DNA from: Metopolophium dirhodum
Taxonomy: Eukaryota > Arthropoda > Insecta > Hemiptera > Aphididae
Assembly: GCF_019925205.1 (NCBI RefSeq)
Contig: NC_083568.1
Location: forward strand, 10,104,393-10,168,392
Length of the DNA: 64,000 nucleotides
Reading direction: 5' to 3'
The stretch's first letter is position 1. The number at the start of each line of letters is the position of its first letter. The notes beneath the pieces are model-generated. The model saw nothing but the letters and a program-made list of their open reading frames with translations, searched no databases and was not told the DNA's origin. Position numbers and translations under genes: made by a program. This document shows positions 62,286 through 64,000 of the stretch, piece by piece.

Positions 62286-64000
62286 ACGTTTGCAATACGG
62301 AGAATAGCTGATATAGTGATTAATTAACAAATAATTTAATATTAAAATAATTCTAATACGTTTACTACAGTTCATAATTAAATAATGATAACTGGCGAGT
62401 GCGGCGCTGTAGCATGAAAAGAAATAAACATTTTTCTTTTTCTTTCAGACGAAATATTATTATATTGTTAATATTGTAGAGATAAAAAATATAATCAAAC
62501 GCTTCGGCAATCAGTCCATCATCATCGCTATAACGGCGGCTCGAGAGTTCCCCTCGCCCCCCCCCCCCACCCAGCACCTGTGGTAATTACAGCGCTGGTT
62601 ATTATTACAATATAATGATATAATGAGACTAGAAAAAAAAATTCGTAAACAAAATTAAACATGTTCTACGTATACGAGGTGTACCAAATGACTTGGTTGT
62701 AAAATTTGTTATTTTCACATGCGCAGCCTATATTTTAATTTCACTAATTTATGCGTTAACCGACGTGGACTTTGTCTCCAATTATCATCAAATTAAACGT
62801 ATAATAATTGCGTAATAACAAAATATTCACGAAAAATAATAATATTATAATGTATTTGTGTGTATAGAAATAACGATTAGTTCTTAGAAAACTAATATAC
62901 TTAATATACCTTAATACCTATACGGTTTTAACACTCGTGGTAGGTACTACAATAATAATTAACGTCGACGATAATATTACAATATTATAAAGGCATAATG
63001 TACGAGTAGGTATTATATTATTATTTTCGTCCATCCAGGTATTTGCGAATCGTTTTTCTTCGTCACGCACATTCGACGCCTGAACACAATTATAATATTA
63101 TACCATTGATTATACCAACTTGTTTTTTCGTATTCACTTTACGAAACCATCGATACAATATTATAATGTTTACGCATATTATATTATATAGAAATCGATA
63201 AGGTATTTTAAGGTACATAGTTTATCAACTGGGTAGGTATATTAATTATAACAACACGTGCGTATATTATACGTAGCATAATATACTATATCGGTGAAAA
63301 TATCACTTTGGAAATAAAATAAAAAATAAAATACCATAATATGTTAAGTATTACCGTTGAGTATAGATATTGACTGCCTATACTCAATGGTATTACCCAC
63401 GGCTAAATACTAAGTATTACCTACGCGTTATGGCACCGTCAATTTTTAAATCGGAATAACTAATAACTTTATACCCGTTTGGATTGTGTACATAGGTATA
63501 TAGTACCTATCAAAATAAAATTGCGACCACTTCAGTTGGCGTCTATTATCGCGCCCAACTACAAAATATATTAATTGGTCGTGTATGGCATATTATGCTT
63601 ATCAGTTATTATATTTTAAAACTTCGCATAATATATTAGGGCGTAGTATAATAAAACATATTAATATATTGAATATTATTTTACTGTATGCCATATTTTG
63701 TTCGTGTCCCGATTTCTGCAGCAGCAGCAGCAGCAGCAGACACACTGCCGACATCACCATAGGTAATAAGTATACGTATATGACCGATAATACACATTTA
63801 TTATAATATGGGCAGTGACTGATTAGACGCGGGCAAGTGGGTTTGTATAATATATTATTGTGCATATCACACGACTATAATAATATATTATTATAATAAT
63901 ATGTAGTGAAAAGATTGAGGAGTGCGCGCGAAAAAAAAAACCCATATAGTTAGCGCGCCCACGTCCGTTCGAAATTCACGTGTGATTTGATTTACGCGAC
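62286..64000. other. No gene recognised; C-run and CAG microsatellite
   Basis: AT-rich. A C-rich run lies at about 62555-62568 and (CAG)n at about 63717-63739. A short imperfect hairpin (AGTATTACCGTTGAGTATAG / CTATACTCAATGGTATTAC) is at 63349-63397. The last 90 bp are CpG-containing and may belong to a feature outside the window. Confidence 0.45.

Overview
The window looks like nuclear DNA of a hemipteran insect, most likely an aphid. It is very AT-rich, dense in TA-type microsatellites, and full of TAGGTA/TACCTA words. It carries many small non-autonomous DNA transposons of the kinds common in aphid genomes, and it has no operon-like or ribosome-binding-site organisation. The species assignment is inference; no diagnostic gene is present.

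Gene content is low. No complete protein-coding gene can be supported. The best host-gene signal is a terminal exon on the minus strand at 30722-30895. It has a splice acceptor, 57 codons, a stop and an AATAAA 12 bases after the stop. It reads like the C-terminal part of a small secreted DUF1091/ML-like insect protein. A possible signal-peptide exon for the same strand lies at 34180-34231, but the middle exons were not found. Two weaker first-exon or microprotein candidates with good start context are at 10301-10351 (+) and 46272-46349 (+), inside CpG-richer stretches. Three blocks (about 13560-14440, 34400-35260 with 45160-46700, and 53400-55400) are clearly less AT-rich and CpG-rich and may be promoter or 5' UTR territory.

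Most of what can be identified is mobile DNA. (1) A tRNA-derived SINE at 32260-32549 has A and B boxes, a poly(A) tail and a perfect 12-bp target duplication; a 5'-truncated copy of the same family at 50621-50782 has its own perfect 12-bp duplication. (2) Two decayed non-LTR reverse-transcriptase remnants lie on the minus strand at 24917-25880 and 61933-62285. (3) A 186-bp hAT-type element at 29295-29480 has a perfect 8-bp duplication, and 36 bp further on lies a long-TIR Tc1/mariner-like element at 29517-30697. (4) Two related TTAA-flanked elements lie at 15972-16408 and 22673-23115. (5) A TA-flanked family with CAGGGTGATT-type ends occurs at 38299-39718, with a second hairpin inside it, and at 59375-59998, where it is split by another mariner-like element carrying a transposase C-terminal remnant. 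(6) Two long palindromes sit back to back at 12205-12761.

Repeat structures that ordinary transposon biology does not fully explain are: a three-copy block at 164-1480 and another at 43972-45259, each copy carrying strong 5' splice-site-like sequences; a perfect 137-bp inverted repeat at 36361-36851 around an internally duplicated spacer; and three spaced palindromes (GTGTACC-N6-GGTACAC) placed exactly 44 bp apart at 22014-22121, with a fourth at 22548. Nothing here amounts to a demonstrable new biological system. The 44-bp palindrome array, the perfect hairpin and the two triplicated blocks most deserve follow-up.
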